NCBI GenBank assembly: GCA_002424865.1
Contig: DILC01000068.1
Span: 5,065 to 28,014 of the forward strand
Length of the DNA: 22,950 bases
Reading direction: 5' to 3'
From: Rhodocyclaceae bacterium UBA5602
Lineage (GTDB): Bacteria; Pseudomonadota; Gammaproteobacteria; Burkholderiales; Rhodocyclaceae
Part shown: piece by piece, positions 5,740-15,482 of the stretch
Numbering within the stretch: position 1 is the stretch's first letter
How the letters are laid out: each line of letters starts with the position of its first letter
Notes under the pieces: model-generated
The model's input: only the letters and a program-made list of their open reading frames with translations
Told to the model about the DNA's origin: nothing
The model's database searches: none
Program-made: the position numbers and the translations under genes

Positions 5740-8519
5740 TTGATTTTCCCCCTTTTCGCTTTCGGCGCAGGCTTGGCTGCCGCTGTCATTTTGGTATAAA
5801 GCTCAAACAATTTTTCCAACCGCTCGGTGTCGTTCTTGAAACGGCGACCGATGTAGATGCGCTCCAGCACCTCGTCGTTGCGCTCGTGGGCGCGGCGCAG
5901 ATTGTCCGGCATGTTGTCCGGGTCGTACAGGTCGGCGATAGTGGCGGGGAAATGCGCCTCGCGGGCCAGCAGGATATTTTCGGCGCAGGCGGTCAGGTCG
6001 GCCTTGTTCTGTTCGGTGAGCAGCGGCACGGGGAAGGTGTTCCAGCCGAGGGTGTTGGAGTAGCGGAAATCTGTTTTCAGCTTGCCGCAGACGGTGGCGA
6101 TCCAGACCAGATGCAGGCGGGAGGCGATGAGCGCCATGTTCCAGAGGGGGGCGTCGTAGAGGGCGAAGGCGAGGTCGCTGACGATTGTTTCCGAGGTAAC
6201 GAAACCAACGGGAAGAAACGGACGCGCCTCAGATGAGACCTTGGGAACGATGATTGCGCTGTTTATTGCAACCCCCGCAATTTGCACAAAGCGATGCGGG
6301 CGCTTGGCAAACTGGCGCGTGGATTCGGCTGGGGATTCGCTGCGGTTTATTGCCACCAGTTTGAGGCGCTGCGCGATGAAGTCACTTTCTTTTGCTGCCG
6401 GCACCTCGTCATCTTCAATCCACAGGCAATACCGCAGCTTGCCATTGATGAGTTCCTCCGATCCGACGAATCGCTTGATGAAAGGTCGGGCCGCCGTATC
6501 GCCAGCGCCGACTTTCGCGGCCATTTCAGCATCCATCAGAAGATGGCCGCCGTCGCGCGGCATGTTGCCGAACAGCATGGTTGACTGTTCGCCAATCGGC
6601 TCACTGGCCTTCTGTACATAAGCCAAACTGTCCGGCACAAGATATGGCCCGATGGCCGAACACTGCTTGACCACCTCGTCCTGATACAGTTTCTTGGGCT
6701 TGGATGAGTTCTTGCCCAAGCCAAGGACCACTACGGTTACGCCCGCGTTTTTGCTGGCAAGGTTCGCCCACTTGAACGAAGTATGCGCGAAGCGGATTTC
6801 GCAACCGCGCTCAAATGCAGTCGGCCATATATCACTCGCTTGCTGGCCCTGACAAACACTGTTGGTAGCCACAAAACCCGACACTGCACCCGGATCTTTG
6901 TCTGCGTAATCGAAAAAACGCGCAAACCATCCGGTCACAAAGTCGGTGGTCTTGGCAAGCTTGGGGTGCTTGCTCCAAGCGTTTGCAAGGTCGTCTTTCT
7001 GCTCGTCCGTTTGCCACTTGCTGCCGCGATAAGGCGGGTTCCCGCAGATATACGTTTCCCCACCCTCATTCTCAAAATCAATTTCCGACTGATCCAGCGG
7101 CGTGCCGAACAAATCATCGGCCACCAGCTTCACGCCCGTCCCCGTCGGCGGGCAAACGCTCAACCAATCCAGCCGCAGCGCATTGCCGCAAACAATCCAG
7201 TTCTGCGCATCCAGCGGCAGAAATTCCGCCAGCGCATCCTTTTGCCCGCGATACAACACATCGCACTGAAACTCGGCAATGATGAGCGCCAGGCGGGCAA
7301 TCTCTGCCGGAAAGTCGCGCAGTTCGATGCCCCGGAAGTTGGTCAGCGGTATCTCGCTGCCCAGGTGCGGCTGGCCCCGGCGGCGGTTGATCTCCGCCTC
7401 GATCTCGCGCATCTGCTTGTAGGCGATGACCAGGAAATTGCCGGAGCCGCAGGCGGGGTCGAAGACGCGGATGCGCGCCATGCGGCGGCGCAGGTTCAGC
7501 AGCTTGATTTTGTTATCGCCCGCATCATTCAAAGCAGCCCGCAGGCCGTCCAGGAACAAGGGGTTCAACACCTTGAGGATATTGGGCACGCTGGTGTAGT
7601 GCATGCCCAGTGCGCCGCGCTCTTCGTCATCGGCCACGGCCTGGATCATGCTGCCGAAGATGTCGGGGTTGATCTGTTTCCAGTTGAGGTTGCCAGCGTG
7701 GGTCAAATATGTCCGCGCCATGCGCGTGAAGCGCGGCACGTCGGTGCTGCCGGAGAACAGGCCGCCATTGACGTAGGGGAATTGATCCGCCCAGGGGCGG
7801 AAATTCCCGGCTGCACGCTCGGCAGGTTTGACGTTCATGGCGCGAAAGATTTCAGAGAGCACCGCATGGGTGTTCGAGCCGTCGCGCTCGCTCATCTGCT
7901 CGATGGTGTGGGTGAACAGGCCCTCGCCGTTGAAGATGTCGGTGTCTTCGGCAAAGAAGCAGAACACCAGCCGGGCCATGAAGTGGTTCATGTCGGCGCG
8001 GCGCTCGTCCCTGGCCCAGTCCGGGTTCTCGCGCAGCAGCTCGACGTACAGTTTGTTTAGCCGTCCGGTGGCGCGCACGTCGACGGGGTTGTCCTTGATC
8101 TCCTTGATGGTGGAGATGCCGGCCAGCGGCAGGAAGAACCCGAAATGGTCGGGGAAATCCGGGTAGGCGCAGGCGATGGTCTCAAAGCCGGCCAGTTCTT
8201 CGGCCTCAAGGGTCTGCCCGTCGGTGGCGAGGATGAATTTGGCGCGGGCTTTTGTCGTGGCCGGGCTGGCGCGCAAGGCCTTGAGGGTTTCGCCCACGGT
8301 GCCACCGGTTTTGTCTGGTTTGCACACCGCGATATGGATGTTGTTGCGCTGGAGCACGCCACCGGGCAGATCCGAAGCGTTGTTGTTGCCTGACCTCAGG
8401 CGCTTGAGGGCCGTGTCCTTATTGCCGAAAGCGGCCAGGAAGGCGAACGGAAACTCCGCCGCGTCGAAGGGCTGAAGGGCTAGGTCCGATATGGCTTCTT
8501 CGATTTCTACTGCATTCAT
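5736..8519 (-). CDS. MmeI-like class I DNA methyltransferase (N6-adenine type)
   Basis: A 927-residue first gene of the operon. It has SAM-binding motif I FDPACGSGNF (353-362) and catalytic motif IV GNPPY (493-497), the NPPY form used by N6-adenine and N4-cytosine methyltransferases. The flanking helical region (FMARLVFCFFAEDTDIF, 180-196) and the TRD-like C-terminal half resemble MmeI/YeeA-type enzymes. MmeI itself starts with a PD-(D/E)XK nuclease. I see no D...ExK pattern in the first ~150 residues here, so this protein probably only methylates and recognises DNA. Cutting would then be left to the GIY-YIG protein. The start ATG is preceded by a weak AGGCAAG. I did not find a convincing sigma-70 promoter upstream. 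Confidence 0.88.
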   Translation of the reverse strand: MNAVEIEEAISDLALQPFDAAEFPFAFLAAFGNKDTALKRLRSGNNNASDLPGGVLQRNNIHIAVCKPDKTGGTVGETLKALRASPATTKARAKFILATDGQTLEAEELAGFETIACAYPDFPDHFGFFLPLAGISTIKEIKDNPVDVRATGRLNKLYVELLRENPDWARDERRADMNHFMARLVFCFFAEDTDIFNGEGLFTHTIEQMSERDGSNTHAVLSEIFRAMNVKPAERAAGNFRPWADQFPYVNGGLFSGSTDVPRFTRMARTYLTHAGNLNWKQINPDIFGSMIQAVADDEERGALGMHYTSVPNILKVLNPLFLDGLRAALNDAGDNKIKLLNLRRRMARIRVFDPACGSGNFLVIAYKQMREIEAEINRRRGQPHLGSEIPLTNFRGIELRDFPAEIARLALIIAEFQCDVLYRGQKDALAEFLPLDAQNWIVCGNALRLDWLSVCPPTGTGVKLVADDLFGTPLDQSEIDFENEGGETYICGNPPYRGSKWQTDEQKDDLANAWSKHPKLAKTTDFVTGWFARFFDYADKDPGAVSGFVATNSVCQGQQASDIWPTAFERGCEIRFAHTSFKWANLASKNAGVTVVVLGLGKNSSKPKKLYQDEVVKQCSAIGPYLVPDSLAYVQKASEPIGEQSTMLFGNMPRDGGHLLMDAEMAAKVGAGDTAARPFIKRFVGSEELINGKLRYCLWIEDDEVPAAKESDFIAQRLKLVAINRSESPAESTRQFAKRPHRFVQIAGVAINSAIIVPKVSSEARPFLPVGFVTSETIVSDLAFALYDAPLWNMALIASRLHLVWIATVCGKLKTDFRYSNTLGWNTFPVPLLTEQNKADLTACAENILLAREAHFPATIADLYDPDNMPDNLRRAHERNDEVLERIYIGRRFKNDTERLEKLFELYTKMTAAAKPAPKAKRGKIK

Positions 8520-8702
8520 GGGGCATCTTGCCTGTGTGATTTTTCCCCGCTCGTGTCCGGCCGAGGCTCAGTAACCGAGGTGGCACAGCGGGTCACCATT
8601 CTAATGGGTTGTCCGTGAGACTTCTTAGTGTTTCGGTTTCTGAAACCAGGATGGCTAGACATACATCAGCCGCCCAGACAGCCCAATGTCAGCAATGTCC
8701 AC

Positions 8703-8786
8703 GGAACAGTCAGCCGACCAGGGCGGAGAATGGTCGGTTTGCCACTTACTCCGCCGTCTCGCCAGCGCCGACTTTTCGAGAACACC
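8703..8786 (-). repeat. Inverted repeat A, right copy
   Basis: Reverse-complement partner of 504-585. It lies in the 306-bp gap between the methyltransferase start (8519) and the PIN remnant (8826). The rest of that gap (8520-8702, 8787-8825) shows no gene or clear promoter. A 16-bp piece of this copy, GCCGTCTCGCCAGCGC at 8752-8767, recurs exactly at 9101-9116, just at the edge of repeat B. Confidence 0.8.
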
Positions 8787-8825
8787 GAAGCTGCGCTTGT
8801 TTCGACCTGCATCAATAGACGTAAA

Positions 8826-9089
8826 TGGGTGCTGCGCGCCCGCTACAAGAAAACAGCCCCCGAACTGTTGCCGTTTTTCCGCGCGTTGCTGGAAACCGAC
8901 AATACGGTAATTGATGCGGCTGAAGAAGTCAGTAACGCGCTCGACTGGTATGAGCAAGGCGCCGATTTTGCTGACGCGCTGCATCTGGCCGCTTGCGGTA
9001 CCGCCGTTATGCATACCTTTGACTGTAATTTCTGTAAGGCGGCGCGGGAGGCAGGCACTGCGCCGGAGGTGCGTGTATGGGCGGTTTGA
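8826..9089 (+). pseudogene. Truncated PIN-domain (VapC-like) toxin remnant
   Basis: The last ~87 codons of this frame read like the C-terminal two thirds of a PIN-domain ribonuclease. They start at WVLRARYKK and contain DFADALHLAACG and a conserved HTFDCNF. A full VapC begins with a DTN-type motif about 45-50 residues earlier. Here that part is replaced by repeat A and unrelated sequence, although the frame stays open back to 8628. The first catalytic aspartate is therefore missing and no antitoxin gene is adjacent. I regard it as a dead relic. Confidence 0.7.
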
Positions 9090-9109
9090 ACTGGTAGGCT
9101 GCCGTCTCG

Positions 9110-9200
9110 CCAGCGCGTCCCGGAGGAATCCTGAGCGGCTTTGCCTGCGTCGTTTGCGGGCTCAGCCCACGCCGCAGAGGTTTCATCAGTACCCTTGGGG
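9110..9200 (+). repeat. Inverted repeat B, left copy
   Basis: A 91-bp segment matching the reverse complement of 10270-10360 at 86 of 91 positions, including an uninterrupted stretch covering 9136-9180. The two copies flank the mtfA-like gene. There is no gene in 9090-9299 apart from this repeat. Confidence 0.9.
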
Positions 9201-9299
9201 TGTCGGCTTTTCGGGCGATGAGTACGGTTCGGTGCGCGCAGCGGAGCCGCTACAGCGCGGACAATCGCCGCGTCGGGCGCCTGCATCCCCCGCACGGTC

Positions 9300-10142
9300 T
9301 CAGCGGCTCCCCTGATGCTGATGGGCGACTCGCGATAGCGCAAACGCCTGCCGCCGGCTTGCCGGATCCTGCCGATAGAACAACACCAGTTGCGCATACA
9401 CCGCCGGAAACTGCTGGCGCAGCTTGTGTGGATTGGCGAAAAAGCTTTCGCTCGCCACGGCGAAGAATTCTGCCGGGGCGGTCGCGCCATAAGCATTCAT
9501 GGCGGGATGATGATGGTGCTCTCCTGGATGCGCCACTTGCTGCTGCAGGTGGGCAAAAGCTTCACTAAATGCCGTTGTCCAGTGCGCCCTCACCATGCCG
9601 GCGTGCAGGGGTGGCATGCCATTGGCGTTGCCGTTGAGCATGTCCAGCTTGTGGGCAAATTCATGCACCACCACATTGTGGCCGGAATGGGTTGCCGCCA
9701 GGTCAGCGGCGACATCATCCCAGGAGAGGATCACCGGCCCCCGCGACCAGGATTCGCCACTCAATACCTGTTCCTGATGCGAGACCAGCCCTATGGCGCC
9801 TGCCGTGACCGTCGTGTCTCTCGCCACCCGAAAAGCGCCCGGGTAAATCACCACTTCAACCCACCCGTCGTAACAATCCAGCCCCAGCCGCAAAATCAGC
9901 AGGCAAGCCTGAGCCGCCACGCTCACCGCCATTTCCGGGGAGACGGTCAAGCCCTGTACGCCGATGAGCTCCTTGCGGCGCAAAAACAAGGTGGCCAGTT
10001 CCCGCAGGTGGGCCCTTTCCACAGCGCTCAGGCCGCTGAAGATATCCGCTTCGCGCATCAGCTTGTCCCATGCCTCGCGGGGCAGCGGATAGTGGCCAAG
10101 CGCATATCGAATGCGCAGATGGTCGAGCCACTTCATGGCCAT
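9300..10142 (-). CDS. mtfA: MtfA-like zinc-dependent peptidase (M90 family)
   Basis: A 280-residue protein with the zinc-binding HEFAH motif (160-164) and a downstream glutamate in TAPAEFFAVASESFF (221-235), the pattern of MtfA. E. coli MtfA is a cytosolic metallopeptidase that binds the Mlc repressor and so affects glucose phosphotransferase expression. Whether an Mlc target exists in this organism is unknown. The length is close to the E. coli protein. Two in-frame ATGs, at 10142 and 10136, are both possible starts, and neither has a strong ribosome-binding site. The gene stands alone between two copies of inverted repeat B. Confidence 0.88.
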   Translation of the reverse strand: MAMKWLDHLRIRYALGHYPLPREAWDKLMREADIFSGLSAVERAHLRELATLFLRRKELIGVQGLTVSPEMAVSVAAQACLLILRLGLDCYDGWVEVVIYPGAFRVARDTTVTAGAIGLVSHQEQVLSGESWSRGPVILSWDDVAADLAATHSGHNVVVHEFAHKLDMLNGNANGMPPLHAGMVRAHWTTAFSEAFAHLQQQVAHPGEHHHHPAMNAYGATAPAEFFAVASESFFANPHKLRQQFPAVYAQLVLFYRQDPASRRQAFALSRVAHQHQGSR

Positions 10143-10236
10143 GAGGGTTTATGCCGTTTGGGCATGATCGCTGCCGTGTGCTTGCCTGTTGTTAAAGCGC
10201 GATAAAAGGCCGCCTTGGCCGGGAGGCGATGGTCTG

Positions 10237-10264
10237 GCGACGTTGTAAAAGCGACGTTGTAAAA
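10237..10264 (+). repeat. Tandem 14-bp repeat
   Basis: Two exact head-to-tail copies of GCGACGTTGTAAAA. They directly precede the right copy of repeat B; the GTTGTAAAAGTCGG end resembles the GTTGCAAAAAGTCGG end of repeat A. The duplication is probably a slippage product at a repeat terminus. Confidence 0.8.
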
Positions 10265-10269
10265 GTCGG

Positions 10270-10360
10270 CCCCAAGGGTACTGATGAAGCCTCTGCGGCG
10301 TGGGCTGAGCCCGCAAACGACGCAGGCAAAGCCATTCCGGATTCCTCCGGGGCGCGCTGG
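10270..10360 (-). repeat. Inverted repeat B, right copy
   Basis: Reverse-complement partner of 9110-9200 (86/91 identical). It occupies the middle of the 360-bp gap between the mtfA-like start and hsp20. The remainder of the gap holds the tandem 14-mer and the probable hsp20 promoter. Confidence 0.9.
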
Positions 10361-10450
10361 TGATGCGGCGTGTGGGGCGATTCGGACGTGAAATGTGAGC
10401 AGCCGCTGGCTGCCGCGTGCATGGTTGAATATCATGAGTTCGTTCCCATA

Positions 10451-10479
10451 TTGCAGTTCATGTGGAGCATACTTATACA
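10451..10479 (+). promoter_or_regulatory. Possible promoter of the hsp20-lon pair
   Basis: TTGCAG (10451-10456) and TATACA (10474-10479) are separated by 17 bp, about 24 bp before the hsp20 start codon. Each box matches the sigma-70 consensus only partly. I could not see a convincing heat-shock (sigma-32) promoter, although these genes are normally heat-regulated. Confidence 0.3.
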
Positions 10480-10502
10480 TCCTTTCTGGAAGGAACCTAC
10501 TC

Positions 10503-10910
10503 ATGACATCTCGTGACCCGATCGGCTGGATGTGGGCCGAGGCCTGCCAGGTACTGGCGCAGGCCGAGCGCCTGCAGCGGCAATTCTTCCGGCTCGATTT
10601 TCCGCGCGGTGCCCGCATCGCGTGGGAGCCGCCGGTGGACGTGTTCGAGGACGAGGCCGAGTTCATTGTCGTCGTCGCCCTGCCAGGCGTTGCGCCCGGC
10701 CATGCCGAGGCCGTATTCGACGGGCGTACGCTGCTGATCCGCGCCCAGCGCCGCGTGCCGTTGCATGACCGCCACTACGCTATCGAACGCATGGAGATTC
10801 CCCACGGCTATTTTGAACGCCGCCTGATCCTGCCCGCCATCCCGCTGGAAATCGGCGCGCCGCAATGGCGCGACGGCTGCCTGGTGCTTAGCCTGAAGAA
10901 AGTGAGGTAA
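10503..10910 (+). CDS. Small heat-shock protein, Hsp20/alpha-crystallin family
   Basis: A 135-residue protein. The alpha-crystallin domain runs from ~WEPPVDVFEDEAEFIVVVALPGV (about 40-62) to LVLSLKKV at the end, with the LPGV turn and a final strand typical of IbpA-like chaperones. The ATG at 10503 follows GGAAGGAA at about 7 nt, so it is preferred over in-frame starts further upstream. Hsp20 proteins hold unfolded proteins in the cytoplasm without using ATP. The lon gene starts 5 nt after its stop, so holding and degradation of damaged proteins appear co-expressed. The short N-terminal arm lacks the usual C-terminal IxI tail, which may change how it oligomerises. Confidence 0.88.
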   Translation: MTSRDPIGWMWAEACQVLAQAERLQRQFFRLDFPRGARIAWEPPVDVFEDEAEFIVVVALPGVAPGHAEAVFDGRTLLIRAQRRVPLHDRHYAIERMEIPHGYFERRLILPAIPLEIGAPQWRDGCLVLSLKKVR

Positions 10911-10915
10911 ATACC

Positions 10916-13408
<2,493 letters not shown>

Positions 13409-13820
13409 GTTGAATACGCCACGGATATTGGCCACAAGTCAGCGGTCTTGCCTGGCGTCGGCTTTGCTTATTTTGCTTATAAATGCCGCTGCGCACTCTC
13501 GGCCCGTTACGGAAGTTCCATCGTTGAACTAGCCCGGCCAGGCCCAGTTACTTGCGGATGAGGAAGGCGCGGATGCTGGATCCTCCTTCCTTGCGACAGC
13601 CTTTACAGCCATGTCAACACCGCGGGCGGCAGTGTGTGCCTCGCTCTATCGCCTTTCCTGCCTTTGCAATGACAGGCGGCGACGCACCCGTAGCGGATTG
13701 CGCCAACTCATCCGCGCAGGCTGGGGCACAGCGGCAGGAAACGGCGGATGGAAGCGCCAGCTTTATGCACAAGTGTGGCTTCCGCAGGAAAAGTGGTTGA
13801 ATTTTTGACCCTATCGCCGA
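13409..13820 (+). other. Intergenic stretch without a recognised gene
   Basis: About 410 bp between lon and the enhancer-like region. Short frames are open here (for example 13611-13808 on the plus strand) but they lack ribosome-binding sites and familiar motifs. No hairpin-plus-T-run terminator for lon is visible. Confidence 0.5.
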
Positions 13821-13838
13821 TGTCTGTTTCTGGCGACA
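13821..13838 (+). promoter_or_regulatory. Enhancer-like dyad 1, TGTC-N10-GACA
   Basis: TGTC at 13821-13824 and GACA at 13835-13838, with the right half reading TGGCGACA. The identical outline and right half recur at 13887-13904. Its centre is about 165 bp upstream of the transcription start predicted from the -24/-12 element, within the range used by sigma-54 activator proteins. Confidence 0.55.
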
Positions 13839-13886
13839 AGTAAAACTCCAATAAATCATGAGATTGATTTTTTCATTGTGAATAAA

Positions 13887-13904
13887 TGTCGTCGATTGGC
13901 GACA
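13887..13904 (+). promoter_or_regulatory. Enhancer-like dyad 2, TGTC-N10-GACA
   Basis: TGTCG at 13887-13891 and CGACA at 13900-13904, an 18-bp dyad with 7 of 9 half-site positions symmetric. It is 66 bp from dyad 1 and centred about 100 bp before the predicted start site. The activator is unknown. Confidence 0.55.
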
Positions 13905-13905
13905 G

Positions 13906-13921
13906 GATATTTGCAAATATC
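13906..13921. promoter_or_regulatory. 16-bp perfect palindrome
   Basis: GATATTTGCAAATATC is a perfect, spacer-free palindrome placed between dyad 2 and the -24 element. It is AT-rich, unlike its surroundings, and could bind a dimeric regulator or a DNA-bending protein. Confidence 0.6.
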
Positions 13922-13967
13922 TCCGAAAAATTTCTACAACCCAATGAATTCATTATGGATATTTAAC

Positions 13968-13983
13968 CGGCATGGTCTTTGCC
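13968..13983 (+). promoter_or_regulatory. Sigma-54 (-24/-12) promoter candidate for the 446-aa gene
   Basis: CGGCATG-GTCT-TTGCC fits the sigma-54 pattern TGGCACG-N4-TTGCW, with both GG and GC dinucleotides at the correct distance. It sits 50 nt before the GTG start at 14033. Two dyads and a palindrome lie upstream, as expected for enhancer-dependent transcription. Confidence 0.6.
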
Positions 13984-14032
13984 TTACTGGACGGGCATCT
14001 TCGATTCCCCTTTTACTCAGGAGGTAATGCAA

Positions 14033-15373
14033 GTGAATGCAACCGAAAATAATAACCCAATGGAGGAGGTGCCGTGCTGCCCGGCGCTTGCCAAAGACAC
14101 GGTGTGCGATGTGCTGGATTTCCACTATCGAACGCGGCATATGACGAATGTGGCCGTGGGCGGCCGCCGCGTTCAGGTCGAGGTATTGATCCATGCCCGC
14201 CTGGAGCGTTGTCCAGGGCCGCTGACCATGGGCGATCTTGTTTACAGCACGACCTTGCTGCCCGGTGAGAAGGTGCGGTTGTTTACTGCGGACCGGCGCA
14301 CGAGATTTAGCATCGACAGCGAAAGCCGGGTGAGCTATCGGCACGAGCAAACATCCGAAGAGCGCTTCTACCTGTCGAGCATGCACGATTTCATGTCCGA
14401 CCTCGCAGTGCGCGATTCAGGCAGCGCCAATTCAAGCAACAAAGGTTCGGCGCGCGGCCATGGGGAGACCAGCAGCGCCCTTGGCGCCATTTTCTCCGGG
14501 CCGTCGGTCGACGTGAGCGGCTCTTACGATGCGTCGTCCACGTCCTCGTTCCTGCGCGAGCTAAGCCAGCATGCCAGTGCCTCGGACCGTCGCTCCGAGA
14601 CGGCCACGCGGGCGGCCAGTTCGGTGTCGGTCGGCGAAGTTTCCAGCCGCTCGCACACTCAGGGCGAGTCGGAGGACCACTACGAATCGTCGTCGCGGGA
14701 ATTTTCAAATCCAAATCGCTGCCACGCGGTCACTTATTACTTCTATCAGATCAACAAGACCCAGACGGTCAAATTCAAGATTGTCGCCATCCAGCGACGG
14801 GTGATCGATCCGGCGGCCGATACGCGCGTTTCGAACAATGCCTTTGCTGCCGATGGCGGCGTGTCAGCCATCCCCAACGCCGTGCTGGCGACCGATGCGA
14901 ACCGCCTGAAAATCGAGCTTGCCGGCCGTGACAGCGTGTGGGCCAAGCAGCGTGCCGAGTCCGCCGGCATTATTCTGGGCCGCGATGCTGCCAGTGTCGG
15001 CCTGTTGCGCGCCTCCGCCCTCGAAAATATCGCGCAACCCTTGCCGTCCGCCATCAAACTCCGCGCCTTGCAGCAAGTGGATCAGGAACTCAACAAGGCG
15101 GGGCTGATCGACAAACGCGGCAAAGTGTCTGAAGAACTGGTCGCCGAGCTGTCGTTTGAGCGCGTGAGTTCGCTGCCGACGCCCGGCTTGATGGTCAAGG
15201 GCTGTCTGGATGACTGCAATGTCTGCGAACCGTCGCGCGAAAAAGAGATCGAGCTGGAACTGGAACACAAGCAATTGCAGAACGAGCTCCTCAAAAAGCA
15301 AATCGCCCTGCTCGAAAAATCACAGGCGTATCGCTGCTGCCCCGCTGGCGAGGAGGAGCCTGCCACACCATAA
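14033..15373 (+). CDS. Uncharacterised Ser-rich protein with Cys motifs and coiled-coil end
   Basis: A 446-residue protein I cannot assign to a family. The start is GTG at 14033, 8 nt after a perfect AGGAGG (14019-14024); ATG at 14027 is too close to it. The N-terminal third (~25-125) looks like a compact folded domain (LLPGEKVRLFTADRR). A Ser/Asp/Thr-rich low-complexity segment follows (~127-226), then a beta-rich stretch (YYFYQINKTQTVKFKIV) and helices. A Cys cluster CLDDCNVC (391-398) is followed by a charged coiled coil (~401-431). CCPA occurs near both ends (15-18 and 435-438). There is no signal peptide or membrane segment. It is the first gene of the cassette running to 18320. Confidence 0.85.
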   Translation: MNATENNNPMEEVPCCPALAKDTVCDVLDFHYRTRHMTNVAVGGRRVQVEVLIHARLERCPGPLTMGDLVYSTTLLPGEKVRLFTADRRTRFSIDSESRVSYRHEQTSEERFYLSSMHDFMSDLAVRDSGSANSSNKGSARGHGETSSALGAIFSGPSVDVSGSYDASSTSSFLRELSQHASASDRRSETATRAASSVSVGEVSSRSHTQGESEDHYESSSREFSNPNRCHAVTYYFYQINKTQTVKFKIVAIQRRVIDPAADTRVSNNAFAADGGVSAIPNAVLATDANRLKIELAGRDSVWAKQRAESAGIILGRDAASVGLLRASALENIAQPLPSAIKLRALQQVDQELNKAGLIDKRGKVSEELVAELSFERVSSLPTPGLMVKGCLDDCNVCEPSREKEIELELEHKQLQNELLKKQIALLEKSQAYRCCPAGEEEPATP

Positions 15374-15482
15374 ACAGTCAAGGCAGATTTTTCATTCCGC
15401 AGCATTCCCGCCGTATTCATTCCGTACCTGAATTCCATCGTGTTTCCATCGCGTCGCGTTTTCAACCAAGGAGAAGACTTGC

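Noticed and set aside
4441..5799. Long plus-strand frame (452 codons) opposite the AlbA_2 gene
   Set aside because: The minus strand carries recognisable AlbA_2 and GHKL motifs; the plus frame has no motifs or ribosome-binding site.
6783..8060. Plus-strand frame opposite the methyltransferase
   Set aside because: Methyltransferase motifs I and IV are on the minus strand; this is a composition shadow.
10395..10502. Longer N-terminus for the Hsp20 protein
   Set aside because: The ATG at 10503 has a good ribosome-binding site and the added residues do not resemble the family; the upstream part overlaps the likely promoter.
13611..13808. Small protein gene in the lon downstream gap
   Set aside because: No ribosome-binding site or familiar motif; composition is like non-coding sequence around it.
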